Positions 36,191-47,442 of a DNA stretch of 64,000 bases are shown piece by piece. The notes under the pieces are model-generated. The model ran no database searches. It worked only from the letters and a program-made list of their open reading frames with translations, and was not told the origin of the DNA. The stretch is from Strix aluco (taxonomy: Eukaryota > Chordata > Aves > Strigiformes > Strigidae): NCBI RefSeq assembly GCF_031877795.1, contig NC_133958.1, positions 1,488,001-1,552,000 on the forward strand, written 5' to 3'. Numbering within the stretch: the stretch's first letter is position 1; each line of letters begins with the position of its first letter. The position numbers and the translations under genes were made by a program.

Positions 36191-37375
36191 AGGGCAGGGG
36201 GTTACTGGAGGCACTGGGGCGGCTGGGGCGTGGGGAGGGGGCCGGGGGGGCCGGGGGGGTGCCGGGGGTCACTGGGGATTTGGGGGAGTTCCCCCTGGCC
36301 CCCCCCACTGCTGCAGGGGAAGGGGGGCCCCGGGGTGACGGAGGTTTGTGGCTTCACGGGGGGGGGAAGGGAACAGGAAGGGGGGGGCAGGGCTGGGGGC
36401 AGGGACAGGCCCCCCCCCGTGTCCCCCCCCTTCCCCGTGGCTTTGGGGTTTGCGGTGGCCCCAGGCCGTGCCGGGAACAGGGCGGGTGGCACAGCCCCTC
36501 CCGTCCCCCCACGAGCTCCCCTTGTCCCCCCCCAGTCCCCCCCTTATCTTCCCCAGCCCCCCAGGTCCCCCCAGGTCCCCCCCAGTCTGCCCCCCTTGTC
36601 CCCTCACATCCCCCCAGCTCCCACCTTGTCCCAGTTCCCCCAGTACCCTTATGTCCTCCTGCTCTCTCCTTGTGTCCCCCCCCCATGTTCCTTCCAGGTC
36701 CCCATGGTGTCCCCTTGTCTCCCGCCCATCCCCAAAGTCCCCCCAGGTCCCCACAGTGTCCCCTTGTCCCCCCGCAGGGCCCCACACATCCCCCCAGGTC
36801 CCCAAAGTCCCCGAGTTCCCTCCTCCCTCTGCTTTTGTCCCCCCATGTCCCCCACCGGTCCCTCTGTGTCCCCTTCCAATGTCCCCCCACTGTCCCCCAG
36901 GTCTCCCCCAGGTCTCTCCTTGTCCCCTCCCAATGTCCCCTCAGTCTCCCCATGGTCCACCCCCAGGTCTCCCCCAGGTCTCTCCTTGTCCCCTCCCAAT
37001 GTCCCCTCAGTGTCCCCATGGTCCCCTCATGTCCCCTCAGTGTCCCCCAGGTCTCTCCTTGTCCCTCCCAATGTCCCCTCAGTGTCCCCATGGTCCCCTC
37101 TTGTCCCCCCCAGTGTCCCCCAGGTCCCATGGCTTCCTCTTGTCCCCTCCATGTTCCCCAGGTCCCCAAGGACTCCCCCAGCACACCCTGTGTCCCCCCC
37201 CAGCCCCCCATGTGCCCCCGTCCCCCCCCCGGGCACTCGCAGCCCCCAGCAGACGTGACTGGGGCCACCATTCCCGGATGCTCGGGGGCCCCCAGCCCCC
37301 CCTTCCAGCGCTGTGGCCGCCGTGGTTTTGTGGGGGCCCTTCCTGCCGTCACCCTGGCTGCCACCCCATCCTGCG
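36191..37375. other. Low-complexity spacer upstream of NK-lysin
   Basis: G-rich DNA to about 36400, then C-rich DNA with irregular 20-40-bp repeats of the type CCCCAGGTCTCTCCTTGTCC and CAATGTCCCCTCAGTGTCC at about 36520-37230. No exon is recognised; the long open frames here are proline/serine repeats. Confidence 0.7.
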
Positions 37376-37379
37376 GGGA

Positions 37380-37386
37380 CATAAAT
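37380..37386 (+). promoter_or_regulatory. TATA-like box of the NK-lysin gene
   Basis: CATAAAT lies 29 bp upstream of the start codon at 37415, so if it is used the 5' UTR would be very short or absent. Support is position and sequence only. Confidence 0.45.
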
Positions 37387-37414
37387 GACCCCTGGGGCTC
37401 GGGGACGGGCAACC

Positions 37415-40400
37415 ATGGCCTTGGTGCTGCTGGCCCTGCTTGCTGGTGTCACTGGTGGGGACCTCCATGAGGATGGGAGGGGACATGGCGGGGAGGGGGA
37501 CATGGGGGACATGGGGGACAGAGGGGGACAGAGGGGACATGGAGGGATGGGGACATGGGGGACATGGGGGGGACAGAGGGGACATGGAGGGATGGGGACA
37601 TGGGGGACAGAGGGGGGACAGAGGGGACATGGAGGGATGGGGACATGGGGGACAGAGGGGGGACAGAGGGGACATGGAGGGATGGGGACATGGGGGACAG
37701 AGGGGGACAGAGGGGACATGGAGGGATGGGGACATGGGGGACATGGGGGACAGAGGGGACATGGAGGGATGGGGACATGGGGACATGGGGAAGGGGGGCA
37801 GGAGGATGGAGGACATGGAGGGTCGGGGACAAAGAGGGGATGACAACATGTGGGGGGACAGGGACATGAGGATGTGGGGGACACGGGGACCAGGGCGATG
37901 GGGACATGGGGGGGATGGGGACGTGGGGGTACGGGAGGGTGAGGGGCAGTGGGGGGTGAGGGGCATGGAGGGGTTGGGGACATGGGGGGGACGAGGACAA
38001 GAGGGGACATGGGGTCAGGGGAGGGGACGCGGGGACATGTCCCCTGACATGGCACTGCCCAGGCCTGCTGCTGGCGGGGGCCGAGGGGCCCCCCCTGGAC
38101 ACCCTGTCAGTGGCGGGGGGGGGGCCCTGGCAGGGTCCCCCGGAGCACCAGCACCCCCCGAGACTGAGGATGGGCTGCAGCTGAGTGACAATGACATCAT
38201 GGTGAGGGGACACAGGGGTGAGGGGACACGGGGGGTGAGGGGACACGGGGAGGTGAGGGACACGGGGGGAGTGAGGGGACACAAGGAGGTGAGGGGACAC
38301 AAGGGGGTGAGGGGACAGGGGGGGGTGAGGGGACACGGGGGGGGTGAGGGGACACGGGGGGAGTGAGGGGACACAAGGGGGTGAGGGGACAGGGGGGGGT
38401 GAGGGGACACGGGGGGAGTGAGGGGACATGGGGGGTGAGGGGACACGGGGGGGTGAGGGGACACAAGGGGGTGAGGGGACGGGGGGGTGAGGGGACACAA
38501 GGAGGTGAGGGGACACGGGGGGGTGAAGGGACACGGGGGGGTGAGGGGACACGGGGGGGTGAGGGACACAAGGGGGGAGGTGAGGGGACACGGGGGGGTG
38601 AGGGGACACGGGGGGTGGACGGGGCACCCGTGGGGGATTGGGCAGGTACTGGGGGGGGCACCCATGGGGGACTGGGGGGGGGGGGGGGCACCAAGAAAGG
38701 GACTGTTGGGACACTGGTGGGGGGTACTGGGGCCACTGGGGCCACTGGGCTGGCAGCGGGCGCTGAGGGGTGGGTGCACAGGGGGGGGGGGGGGCAGCCG
38801 CCCTCCGGCCCCGTGGTCTGTGCCCTCTGCAAGTGGGTGGTGTCGGCGCTCAGGGACGTCGCGGTCAACCCCAAGGACAAGGTGAGACGGGGCGGGGGGG
38901 GACACACGCACACGTGGTGCCCTCGTGCAAAACCCTCGTGCGAGGCGATGCCCCCCTCCACCATGCAACGCCCTCGTGCGATGCCTTGTGCAAGGCAACC
39001 CCCCCCCCTCCGTGATGCCCCTGTGCTAGGCGATGCCCCCCCCCCACCGTGCAACGCCCTCGTGCAACGCCCTCGTGCAATGCCTTGTGCAAGGCGACCC
39101 CCCACACACACATGTGATGCCCCTGTGCAATGCCCTTGTGCAAGATGATGCCCCCCTGGCCCGTGCGATGCCCCCGTGCAAGGTGATGCCCGTCTTGTCG
39201 TGCCCCTCATGCGATGACCCTCGTGCAAGACACCACCCCTTGTGCAAGGCTCTTGTGCAATGCCCCCTTGCAAGAGGATGCCCCCCCCCCGCCCCCCCCC
39301 TCCGTGTGCTGACACGGTGCAAAGCCCCCGTGTGAGGTGATGCCCTTTGTGCAACACCCTTGTGCAAGGTGATCCCCCTCCCTGTGCAACGCCCCTCGTG
39401 CAAATTCCTCAGGCAAGGTGCTAACGCCCGTGCAGTGCCCCTTGTGCAACATCCCTGTGCAAGCTGATCCCCCCCCTTGTGCAATGCCCTTCATGAAAGG
39501 TGTTACCCCCTGTGCAATGCCCCTTGTGCAAATTCCTTGTGCAAGATGCTACCCCCCCATGCAACGCTCCTCGTGCAACACCCTTGTGCAAGATGCTCCC
39601 CCCCATGCAATGCCCTTGTGCAACACCCTTGTGCAAGCTGATCCCCCACATGCAAGGTGCTAACCCCCGTGCAATGCCACCTCGTGCAACACCCTTGTGC
39701 AAGCTGATCCCCCTCGTGCAATGCCCTCGTGCAAGGTGCTATCCCCATGCAATGCTCCTCGTGCAACACCCTTGTGCAAGATGCTCCCCCCCCATGCAAT
39801 GCCCCTCGTGCAACACCCTTGTGCAAGCTGATCCCCCTCATTCAATGCCCCTCGTGCAAGGTGCTATCCCCATGCAGTGCTCCTTGTGCAACACCCTTGT
39901 GCAAGCTGATCCCCTTCGTGCAATGCCCCTCGTGCAAGGTGCTATCCCCATGCAATGCCCCTCGTGCAACACCCTTGTGCAAGATGCTCCCCCCCATGCA
40001 ATGCCCCTCGTGCAACACCCTTGTGCAAGCTGATCCTCCTCGTGCAATGCCCCTCGTGCAAGGTGCTATCCCCATGCAATGCCCCTCGTGCAACACCCTT
40101 GTGCAAGCTGCTCCCCCCCCATGCAGTGCTCCTTGTGCAACACCCTTGTGCAAGCTGATCCCCCTCGTGCAATGCCCCTCGTGCAAGGCGCTACCCCCAT
40201 GCAATGCCCCTCGTGCAACGCCCTCGTGCAAGGCGCTACCCCCATGCAATGCCCCTCGTGCAACACCCTCGTGCAAGGCACTACCCCCATGCAATGCCCC
40301 TCGTGCAACACCCTCGTGCAAGGCACTACCCCCATGCAATGCCCCTCGTGCAACGCCCTCGTGCAAGGCGCTACCCCCATGCAATGCCCCTCGTGCAACG

Positions 40401-41957
40401 CCCTCGTGCGAGATGATCCCCCCCCTCCCCGTGCAAAACCCCTGTGTGCAGTGATGCCCCTCGTGCAAGGCCTTTGGACGAGGCGCTGCCCCCCGTGCGA
40501 CACCCCCCGTGCGAAGCCCCCGTGCACGGCGATGCCCCCCGCCGTGTCCCCCGCCGTGGCGGGTGCTGACGTGTCCCCCAGGCGGGGGTGGCCCGTGTCA
40601 CCCACCGCGTGTGCAGGCGGCTGGTGGTGGGGGCCCGGCTGTGCCGCCGCCTGCTGCACCACGCCCTGGGCACCATCGAGGAGGCCCTGAAGCGGCACCA
40701 GACCCCCACCCACCTCTGCACCCACCTGCACTGGTGCCCCCCCCCCGCCCTGAGGCAGGTGAGCCCCTTCCTGACCCCCCCACCCCTCCCGGGCGTCCCG
40801 GCCGCGCCCGGCCCAGGAGGGCTCTCAGGGGAGGGTGGGGACGTGGGGACACGGCGCCTCAAAGCCCTGACGGGAAGGGGAGGGGGGCGGAGGGGGGAGG
40901 CGCACCCATGGGTGCTGCTGGGGGGGGGGAGGGGGCATGGGAATGGAGGGGGGGACATGGGGGGAGTGGAACATGGGGGTGTGGGGACATGGGGGGTGGG
41001 GACATGGGGATATGAAGGGATGTGGGGGATGTGGGGGGACATGGGGACAAGGGGGTGACATGGGGGTGTGGGGACATGGGACATGGGGGGACATGGGGGT
41101 GTGGGGGGACATGGGGTGTGGGGACATGGGACATGGGGACATGGGGGGACATGGAGGTATGGGGGGACATGGGGACAAGGGGGTGACATGGGGTGTGGGG
41201 ACATGGGGGGGACATGGGGGTGTGGGGGGACATGGGGACATGGGGGGGACATGGGGGTGTGGGGACATGGGGGGACATGGGGACAAGGGGGTGACATGGG
41301 GTGTGGGGACATGGGACTTGGGGACACGGGGGGACATGGAGGTATGGGGGGACACGGGGACAAGGGGGTGACATGGGGGTGTGGGGACATGAGACATGTG
41401 GGGACACGGGGACAAGGGGGTGACATGGGGGTGTGGGGACACGGGGACAAGGGGGTGACATGGGGTGTGGGGACATGGGACTTGGGGACACAGGGGGACA
41501 TGGAGGTATGGGGGGACACGGGGACAAGGGGGTGACATGGGGGTGTGGGGGGACATGGGGACAAGGGGGTGTGGGGACATGGCGATATGGAAGGACGTGG
41601 GGGTACGGGGATGTGGGGGATGTGGGGGACAAAGGGGAACGCGAGCATGGGGTGTGGGGACATGGGGACATGGGGGTGTGGGGACATGGGGGGACATGGG
41701 GGTGTGGGGACATGGGAGACTTGGGGGCTTGGGGACATGGGACATGAGGGTGTGGAGGGGTGGGGGGACGTGGTCACATGGCAATGTGGGGACATGGGGG
41801 TCTGGGACACGGGGACATGGGGATGTGAGGGGACATGGGACATGGGGGTGTGGGCACATGGGGACAGGGACACGGGGACACGGTGCCCGCGGGTGCCCTG
41901 TCTCTCCACCGCCACCTCTTCCCCCTCCAGGCGCCAGCCGGCTCCAAGGACACCTGA
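37415..41957 (+). CDS. NKL: NK-lysin / granulysin homologue (saposin-fold antimicrobial), 5 exons, about 131 aa
   Basis: Likely cytolytic, cationic granule peptide of T and NK cells that permeabilises microbial membranes. Proposed exons: 37415-37454, 38134-38201, 38798-38881, 40582-40758, 41931-41957, all GT/AG and in phase. Signal peptide MALVLLALLAGVTG. The saposin-B core has the six-cysteine pattern CALC ... RVC ... RLC ... HLCTHLHWC, matching NK-lysin spacing, with arginine-rich helices (RVCRRLV, RLCRRLLHH). It sits directly upstream of SFTPB, as GNLY neighbours SFTPB in human. The exon 2 acceptor is uncertain: a stronger CAG at 38058-38060 gives a frame with a stop before exon 2 ends, while the CAG at 38131-38133 keeps LQLSDNDIM in frame. 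A poly-G run between them (38115-38124) may be mis-sized in the assembly. All four introns contain large minisatellites. Confidence 0.88.
37490..37800 (+). repeat. Minisatellite in NK-lysin intron 1
   Basis: About six units of 50-60 bp, containing GGGACAGAGGGGACATGGAG and GGATGGGGACATGGGGG. Begins about 35 bp after the donor. Confidence 0.9.
38202..38625 (+). repeat. Splice-donor-bearing minisatellite in NK-lysin intron 2
   Basis: Units of about 15-18 bp, GGTGAGGGGACACGGGG, starting at the genuine exon 2 donor (ATG|GTGAGG). About 22 copies of GTGAGG are visible, so the true donor is the first of an array of near-identical 5' splice sites. Confidence 0.93.
38930..40460 (+). repeat. 45-bp minisatellite filling NK-lysin intron 3
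   Basis: About 1.5 kb of units. In the 3' third they are exactly 45 bp (ATGCAATGCCCCTCGTGCAA then CGCCCTCGTGCAAGGCGCTA and CCCCC); towards the 5' end they are more diverged. Every unit has several GTGCAA or TTGTGCAA strings. Confidence 0.93.
40960..41880 (+). repeat. Minisatellite in NK-lysin intron 4
   Basis: Units of about 13-25 bp built on GTGGGGACATGGGG, with variants GACAAGGGGGTGACATGGGG. G-rich on the coding strand and free of C-rich interruptions for about 900 bp. Confidence 0.92.
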
Positions 41958-42020
41958 TGTCACCAATGTCCCCCTACGCTGTCCCCCCCATGCCACAGGC
42001 CCCCCCATCCCTCCCAGCTC

Positions 42021-42026
42021 AATAAA
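42021..42026 (+). terminator. NKL: NK-lysin poly(A) signal
   Basis: AATAAA 64 bp after the stop codon. SFTPB's TATA box follows only about 240 bp later, so the two genes are tightly packed. Confidence 0.85.
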
Positions 42027-42264
42027 GGCTTTGTCACCGCAGCAGTGACACTGCGTCTGTCCCCCGCCACCGTGGCCACCGGGGTGTGATGGGGACACGG
42101 GGACCCCGATGGGGGACACGACCATGAGGGACACGGGCGCATGGGGACAGCAGCAAGGCCATGGGGTGGGGGACGGGGGTGGCAGCCCCCAAGTGTCCCC
42201 GTGGCGGGTGCGCACGTGTCCCCACGGCGCTGGCACCGTCCCAGCGGCCACCTCCCGCCGGGGC

Positions 42265-42270
42265 TATAAG
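42265..42270 (+). promoter_or_regulatory. SFTPB: SFTPB TATA box
   Basis: TATAAG inside GGGGCTATAAGAGGCC, 33 bp before the ATG. A TSS 25-30 bp downstream would leave a 5' UTR of only a few bases. Mammalian SFTPB also has a TATA-type promoter and short 5' UTR. Confidence 0.7.
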
Positions 42271-42302
42271 AGGCCGCGGGGTTCGGCCCTGCCAGCGCCA
42301 CC

Positions 42303-45300
42303 ATGGCACTGCCACTGTCACCGTCACCCGTGCTGGCACTGCTCCTCACCCTGCTCTGTGCCACCCCAGGTAGGGGCCCCCCCACACCCACCCCTGGGCT
42401 GGGTGCGCCCCCCCCAAGCTGGGTGCCCCCCCCCCAGGCTGGGTGCAACCCCCCAAAACTGAGTGTACCCCCAGATTTGGGTCCCCCTCCCTACAGTGGG
42501 TGCCCCCCCCAAAGGTGGGTGCCCCCCCGCTAGAGCTGGGTGCACCCCCAGAGCTGGGTGCACCCTCCCCATGGGCCCTATGGGTGGGGGGGGGAGTCCC
42601 CAGGGGTGGGGTGGGGGAGGACCCACATTGGGGGTGAAGGGCCCGGACAGTTGGGTCCCCTCTTGAGGATGGGGGGGGTGTGGCTTGGGTGGGGGTGTCC
42701 CAGACACCTGGGTCCCCTCTTGGGGTGGGGTGGGACACTGCGGGGGGCATTGGGGGGGGTTCCCGGACACCTGGGTCCCTCCGTGAGGGCTGGGGGTGGG
42801 ATGGGGCACCCTGGGGTGGGGGGGGCTGACGCCTGGGTCCCCCGGGAGTCGGGGGGGCGCTGGGTGCTGGGTGCTGACGGTGGCCGCAGGGCTGGGGGTG
42901 CCGGGGGGGCGCTGCGGGGTCCCCCCCTCCGCCTGGTGCCGGAGCTGGGAGACGGCGCTGCGCTGCGGGGCCCTGGGGCACTGCGCCCGCCAGGCCTGGG
43001 CACCCCCCGCCACGGTGAGAGCCCCTCGGCCCCGAACCCGCCGTGTCCCCAGAACCCCCGCATGTCCCCAGGCCCCCCCCTTTGTCCCCATTCACCCCTG
43101 CGGCACCCATGGCCCCATACCTATGCCCCACGGCCCGTATCTCCATGTCCCCATGTCCCCAAGTCCCCATGTCCCCCATTCCCATATCCCCATGTCCCCA
43201 TGTGCCCATGTCCCCATTCTCCCATGTCCCCATGTCCCTCATGTCCCCATGCCCCCCATTCCCCCATGTCCCCATGTTCCCATGTCCCCATGTCCCCCAT
43301 TCCCCATGTCCCCCATGTCCGCCATGTCCCCATTCCCCCATGTCCCCATGTCCCCCATGTCCCCATATCCCCCATGTCCCCATTCCCCCATGTTCCCATG
43401 TCCCCATATCCCCATATCCCCATGTGCCCATGTCCCCATTCCCCCATGTCCCCATGTCCCCCATGTCCCCCATGCTCCCCATGTCCCCCATTCCCCATGT
43501 CCCCATGTCCCCACTCCCCCATGTCCTCATGCCACACATCTGTATGTCCCCACGTCCCTTGTCCCCACACCCCATGTCCCCACACCGTATGTCCCCATGC
43601 CCCCAACTTTTCCCCACATCCTACACCTCATGTCCCCATGTCCCCACCCCACACGTGTCCCCATGTCCCATGTCCCCCATGCCACCTCTCGCAGGACATG
43701 TGTTCCGACTGCCAGCAGATCGTCACCCTCCTCACCCGCATGGCCAACGAGTCAGCCACCAAGGTGCCCGTGGGGACGGGGTGGGCACGGGGTGACCACC
43801 ATGGGTGCCAGCGCGGGTGCCATGGTGGCTGTGGGTGCAGGTGGCCGTGGAGGGCTTCCTGCGGCGGGAGTGCGCGGCGCTGCCGGTGCCCACCATGGTG
43901 TCACCCTGCCAGAACCTGGTGCACCAGTACTTCAGCCTCCTCCTCGAGGACCTCGAGGGGCGCCTCGTGAGTGGGCACCCATGGGTGCTGCGCTGGATGC
44001 ATGGGGGTGGCGTGCGGGGGGAGATTGCGGGGTGCTGGGGGGGGGGGGGTTGGGGACACTGTGACATCTGGGGACACCTCAGGGTGCTGGGGGGGGTTGG
44101 GGACACTGTGACATCTGAGGACACCTCAGGGTGCTGGGGGACACCACGCCATCCGGGGACACCTCAGGATGCTGGGGGGGTTGGGGACACTGTGACATCT
44201 GGGGACACCTCAGGGTGCTGGGGGTGTTTGGGGACACCATGCTATTGGGGGACACCCCAAGGGTGCTGGGGGGGGGTTTGGGGACACTGTGACATCTGGG
44301 GACACCTCAGGGTGCTGGGGGACACCACACCATGTGGGGACACCTCAGGGTGCTGGGGGGGGTTGGGGACACTGTGACATCTGGGGACACCTCAGGGTGC
44401 TGGGGGGTTTGGGGACACCATGCTATTGGGGGACACCCCAGGGGTGCTGGGGGGGGGTTTGGGGACACTGTGACATCTGGGGACACCTCAGGGTGCTGGG
44501 GGACACCACGCCATCCGGGGACACCTCAGGATGCTGGGGGGGTTGGGGACACTGTGACATCTGGGGACACCCCAGGGGTGCTGGGGGGGGGTTTGGGGAC
44601 ACTGTGACATCTGGGGACACCTCAGGGTGCTGGGGGACACCACGCCATGTGGGGACACCTCAGGGTGCTGGGGGGGGTTGGGGACAACACGCCATCCGGG
44701 GACACCTCAGGGTGCTGGGGGGGCCTGGGGATTGGGGACATCATGCCAGCTGGGGACAGCCTGGGGACACTGTGCCAGCCGGGGACATCTTGGGGCGCTG
44801 GGGAGGGGGGGTTTGGGGACAGCCTGCTGGTTGCAGACACCTCAGGGTGCTGGGGGGGGCGTGGGGACAATGGCCAGGGACATCTTGGGGTGCTGGAGGT
44901 CACCGTGCCATCTGGGGACACCTTGGGGTGCCGAGGGGGTTGGGGACCTCAGGGTGTTGGGGGCGCTGGGGACACCTTAGGGTTGCTGGGGGCCACTGTC
45001 CATCTGGGGACACCTGGGGGTGCTTGGGGACACTGTGACACCCAGGTCACCTCGGGGTGCCCTATGCTGGGTGCCCTCACCCTGTCCCCCCCCCGCCAGA
45101 AGCCCTCGGCCATCTGTGCCCACCTGACGCTGTGCCCGGGCGAGCCCGGGGGGGCCCCGGCCGTGCCCCCCCTCGGGGCACTCAGCACCCGCCTGCAGGT
45201 ACGGGACCTTGGGGACATCGGCACGGGCACGGGCGTCTCCGTGGGTGGCTCTGTGGGCACGACCCCCGGCATAAATTCGGGAATCGAGGGGCACCTCCAC

Positions 45301-47043
45301 GGGTGTGCGCAGAGCTGAGCACCCAAAGGGTCCCTCTGTGGGTACAAGCAAAGCCGCAGCCCCACCATTAGTCTCCAGAGTGAACGCCCATCCCCAGGTC
45401 GCCGCCGGCGAGGCCCTGCCCGTGCCGCTGCCCTTGTGCTGGCTGTGTCGCACCTTCCTGACCCGCGCCGAGGCCGCTGTCCCCAAGGAGAAGGTGGCGG
45501 CGGCGGCGGCGGGGCTGTGCCGGGTGCTGCCGGCCGTGGTGGCGGGCGCGTGCCAGTGCCTGGCGCAGCGGTACGCGGTGCTGGCGCTGGAGGGGGCGCT
45601 GGGCCGCCTGGGCCCCCGCCTGCTCTGTCACCTGCTCCTCGCCTGTCGCCCCGAGGACGGTGACGCGCCGCTGTCACCTCCCCAGAGGCCCCTTGGGGAC
45701 ACCGAGGCCCCTTGTGGGGGCACTGAGGTGAGCGGGGTGAGGGGGTGGCACTACAGGGCGAGACTGAGGTGGGGGGGGGGTGTCACGGTCCCCAGGGATG
45801 TGTCAGGGCACCCAAGAGTGTCACAGCCCCGAGGGTCGTGCTCCAGGGTGTCACAGCCCTGAAGGGACGTTGCGGTGACACCAAAGGGCGTCACAGCCCC
45901 CGGGGACACATGCTGGGGTGTCACAGCCCCAAGGGGACATGCTGGAGCCCCAAAGGGTGTCACAGCCCTGAAGAGACATTGTGGTGACACTAAAGAGTGT
46001 CACAGCCCCCAGGGACACGTGCTGGGGCGTTACAGCCCTAAAGGGACATTGTGGTGACACCAAAGGGTGTCACAGCCACAAGGGACACATGCTGGGGTGT
46101 CACAGCCCCAGGGGGACATGCCAGGGACCCAAAGGGTGTCACAGGCTTGGGGGACACGTGCTGGGGTGTCACAAGGCCAAAGGACACATGCTGGGGTGTC
46201 ACAGCCCCAAGGGACACATCCTGGGGTCCCAAAGGGTGTCACAGCCCCCAGGGACACGTGCTGGGGTGTCACAGCCCTAAAGGGACATTGCGGTGACACC
46301 GAAGGGTGTCACAGCCCCAAGGGACGCATGCCGGGGTGTCACAGCCCATGGGGGACATGCCAGGGACCCAAAGGGTGTCACGGGCTCAGGGGACACATGC
46401 TGGGGTGTCACAGCCCCCAGGGACATGTCCTGGGGACCCAAAGGGTGTCACAGCCCCCAGGGACATGTCCTGGGGTGTCACAGCCCCAAGGGACACCCTC
46501 CAAGGTGTCACAGCCCCAGGAGTGCCACATCCCTGAGGGGATGCCACGACACCTGGGGACAGAGCGAGGTCCCCAAAAAGTGTCACAGCACCAGAGAATG
46601 CGCCAGGGTCCCCAGAGGTGTCACAGCCCCTGGGGGGACACACTCAAGGGTGTGACCAGGTACAGGACCCCCCAAGGCGGGGGGACACTGAGAGTGCCAT
46701 GGCCCCACGGGACACACCGAGGACATCACAGCCGTGGGGAGGGGGTTCCTGGGGGCGTCCCCCCCCTGAGGGGGTACCAGGGGACCTCCCTGACACCCGT
46801 GTCCCCACCCTGCAGGCCCTGGGACCAGGCCACCCCCTCCCCGCGCTGTCCCCAAACCTGGGACCCTGTGCCCTGGGCCCGACCTACTGGTGCTCCAGCC
46901 CCGAGGCCGCCCGCCGCTGCCAGGTGAGTTGGGGACAAGGTGGGGACAAAAGGGACAAGGTGGGGGGGGCTGGCACCCACCGTCACCCCTCCCTGGCTCT
47001 CCCACAGGCCCTGCAGCACTGCCAGGAGCACGTCTGGGCATAG
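42303..47043 (+). CDS. SFTPB: Surfactant protein B precursor, 8 exons, 319 aa, unusual domain order
   Basis: Secreted proprotein whose mature SP-B peptide spreads and stabilises lung surfactant films. Exons: 42303-42369, 42890-43014, 43695-43763, 43841-43966, 45100-45198, 45398-45727, 46816-46923, 47008-47043; phases are consistent. Order: signal peptide (to about residue 23); saposin-A domain (GRCGVPPSAWC ... GHCARQAW); saposin-B 1 with six Cys (MCSDCQQIV ... AICAHLTLC); saposin-B 2, the mature SP-B region (LPLCWLCRTF, GLCRVLP, GACQCLAQRY, LLCHLLLAC), which keeps all seven SP-B cysteines including the extra one used for dimers. The precursor then lacks the third saposin-B domain of mammalian SP-B and ends in a second saposin-A domain (GPTYWCSSPEAARRC ... 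LQHCQEHVW), as prosaposin does. Neighbours NK-lysin and USP39 support orthology with human SFTPB. Confidence 0.93.
42370..42840 (+). repeat. Low-copy repeats in SFTPB intron 1
   Basis: Two tandem families: GCTGGGTGC-type units at about 42395-42565, and CCCGGACACCTGGGTCCC-type units (about 60 bp) at about 42645-42845. Confidence 0.75.
43100..43680 (+). repeat. CCCCATGTC minisatellite in SFTPB intron 2
   Basis: Short units (CCCCATGTC, CCCCATTCC, CCCCATATC) for about 550 bp. Unlike most introns here it is C-rich on the coding strand. Confidence 0.92.
44030..45060 (+). repeat. Minisatellite in SFTPB intron 4, about 46-bp units
   Basis: About 20 units of GGGGACACCTCAGGGTGCTG plus GGGGGTTGGGGACAC and TGTGACATCT. 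The most regular block is 44060-44730, followed by more diverged copies. Confidence 0.92.
45780..46660 (+). repeat. Minisatellite in SFTPB intron 6, about 30-bp units
   Basis: About 28 units of GTGTCACAGCCCC(A/C)AGGG followed by ACACATGCTGGG. It occupies the position where the exons of the third saposin-B domain lie in mammals. Confidence 0.92.
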
Positions 47044-47098
47044 GGGGGGGCAGGAGGAGCTCCCCCCCCCCAGCCACATCCCTCACCCCCAGCCCCCA

Positions 47099-47104
47099 AA
47101 TAAA
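47099..47104 (+). terminator. SFTPB: SFTPB poly(A) signal
   Basis: AATAAA 56 bp after the stop codon. USP39's poly(A) signal on the other strand lies about 210 bp further on, so the two genes converge. Confidence 0.85.
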
Positions 47105-47315
47105 GCTTGGATGCTGCCCTGCCTCAGTTTCCTCAATTTTTTGGGGTGTTTTGGGCAGGGGGGGGGTGTGACGGGGTGTGAGGAGCGGAGGTGCATTTTT
47201 CTCAGAAAACAGGCAGGTTTTGGCACCTCCCAGAAACTGTGAAAACCACGTCCCCCACCCTGTACCCAAAGAGAAGCGACAGCGGAAAACGGTTACAAAA
47301 ATACAGGGGGTGGCC

Positions 47316-47321
47316 TTTAAT
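47316..47321 (-). terminator. USP39: USP39 poly(A) signal (ATTAAA)
   Basis: TTTAAT on + is ATTAAA on minus, the most common variant signal, about 120 bp past the USP39 stop. Confidence 0.6.
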
Positions 47322-47442
47322 TGGGGGGCAGGGGGGGCTGGGGGTGGCCCTGGAGGGGCTGTGGGTGCCCCAGGGGGGGTCGTGGGTGTCCCTGGGGGGG
47401 CTGTGGGTGTCCCCGGGGGGGCTGTGGGTGTCCCCAAGGGGC

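Noticed and set aside
38930-40460. Regular array considered as a CRISPR-like or other spacer-repeat locus
   Set aside because: The whole unit is tandemly repeated, there are no unique spacers, and it lies in a vertebrate intron.
40371-42251. 626-codon proline/histidine-rich minus-strand frame
   Set aside because: It is the antisense of NK-lysin exon 4, intron 4 repeats and the SFTPB promoter; no independent gene signals.
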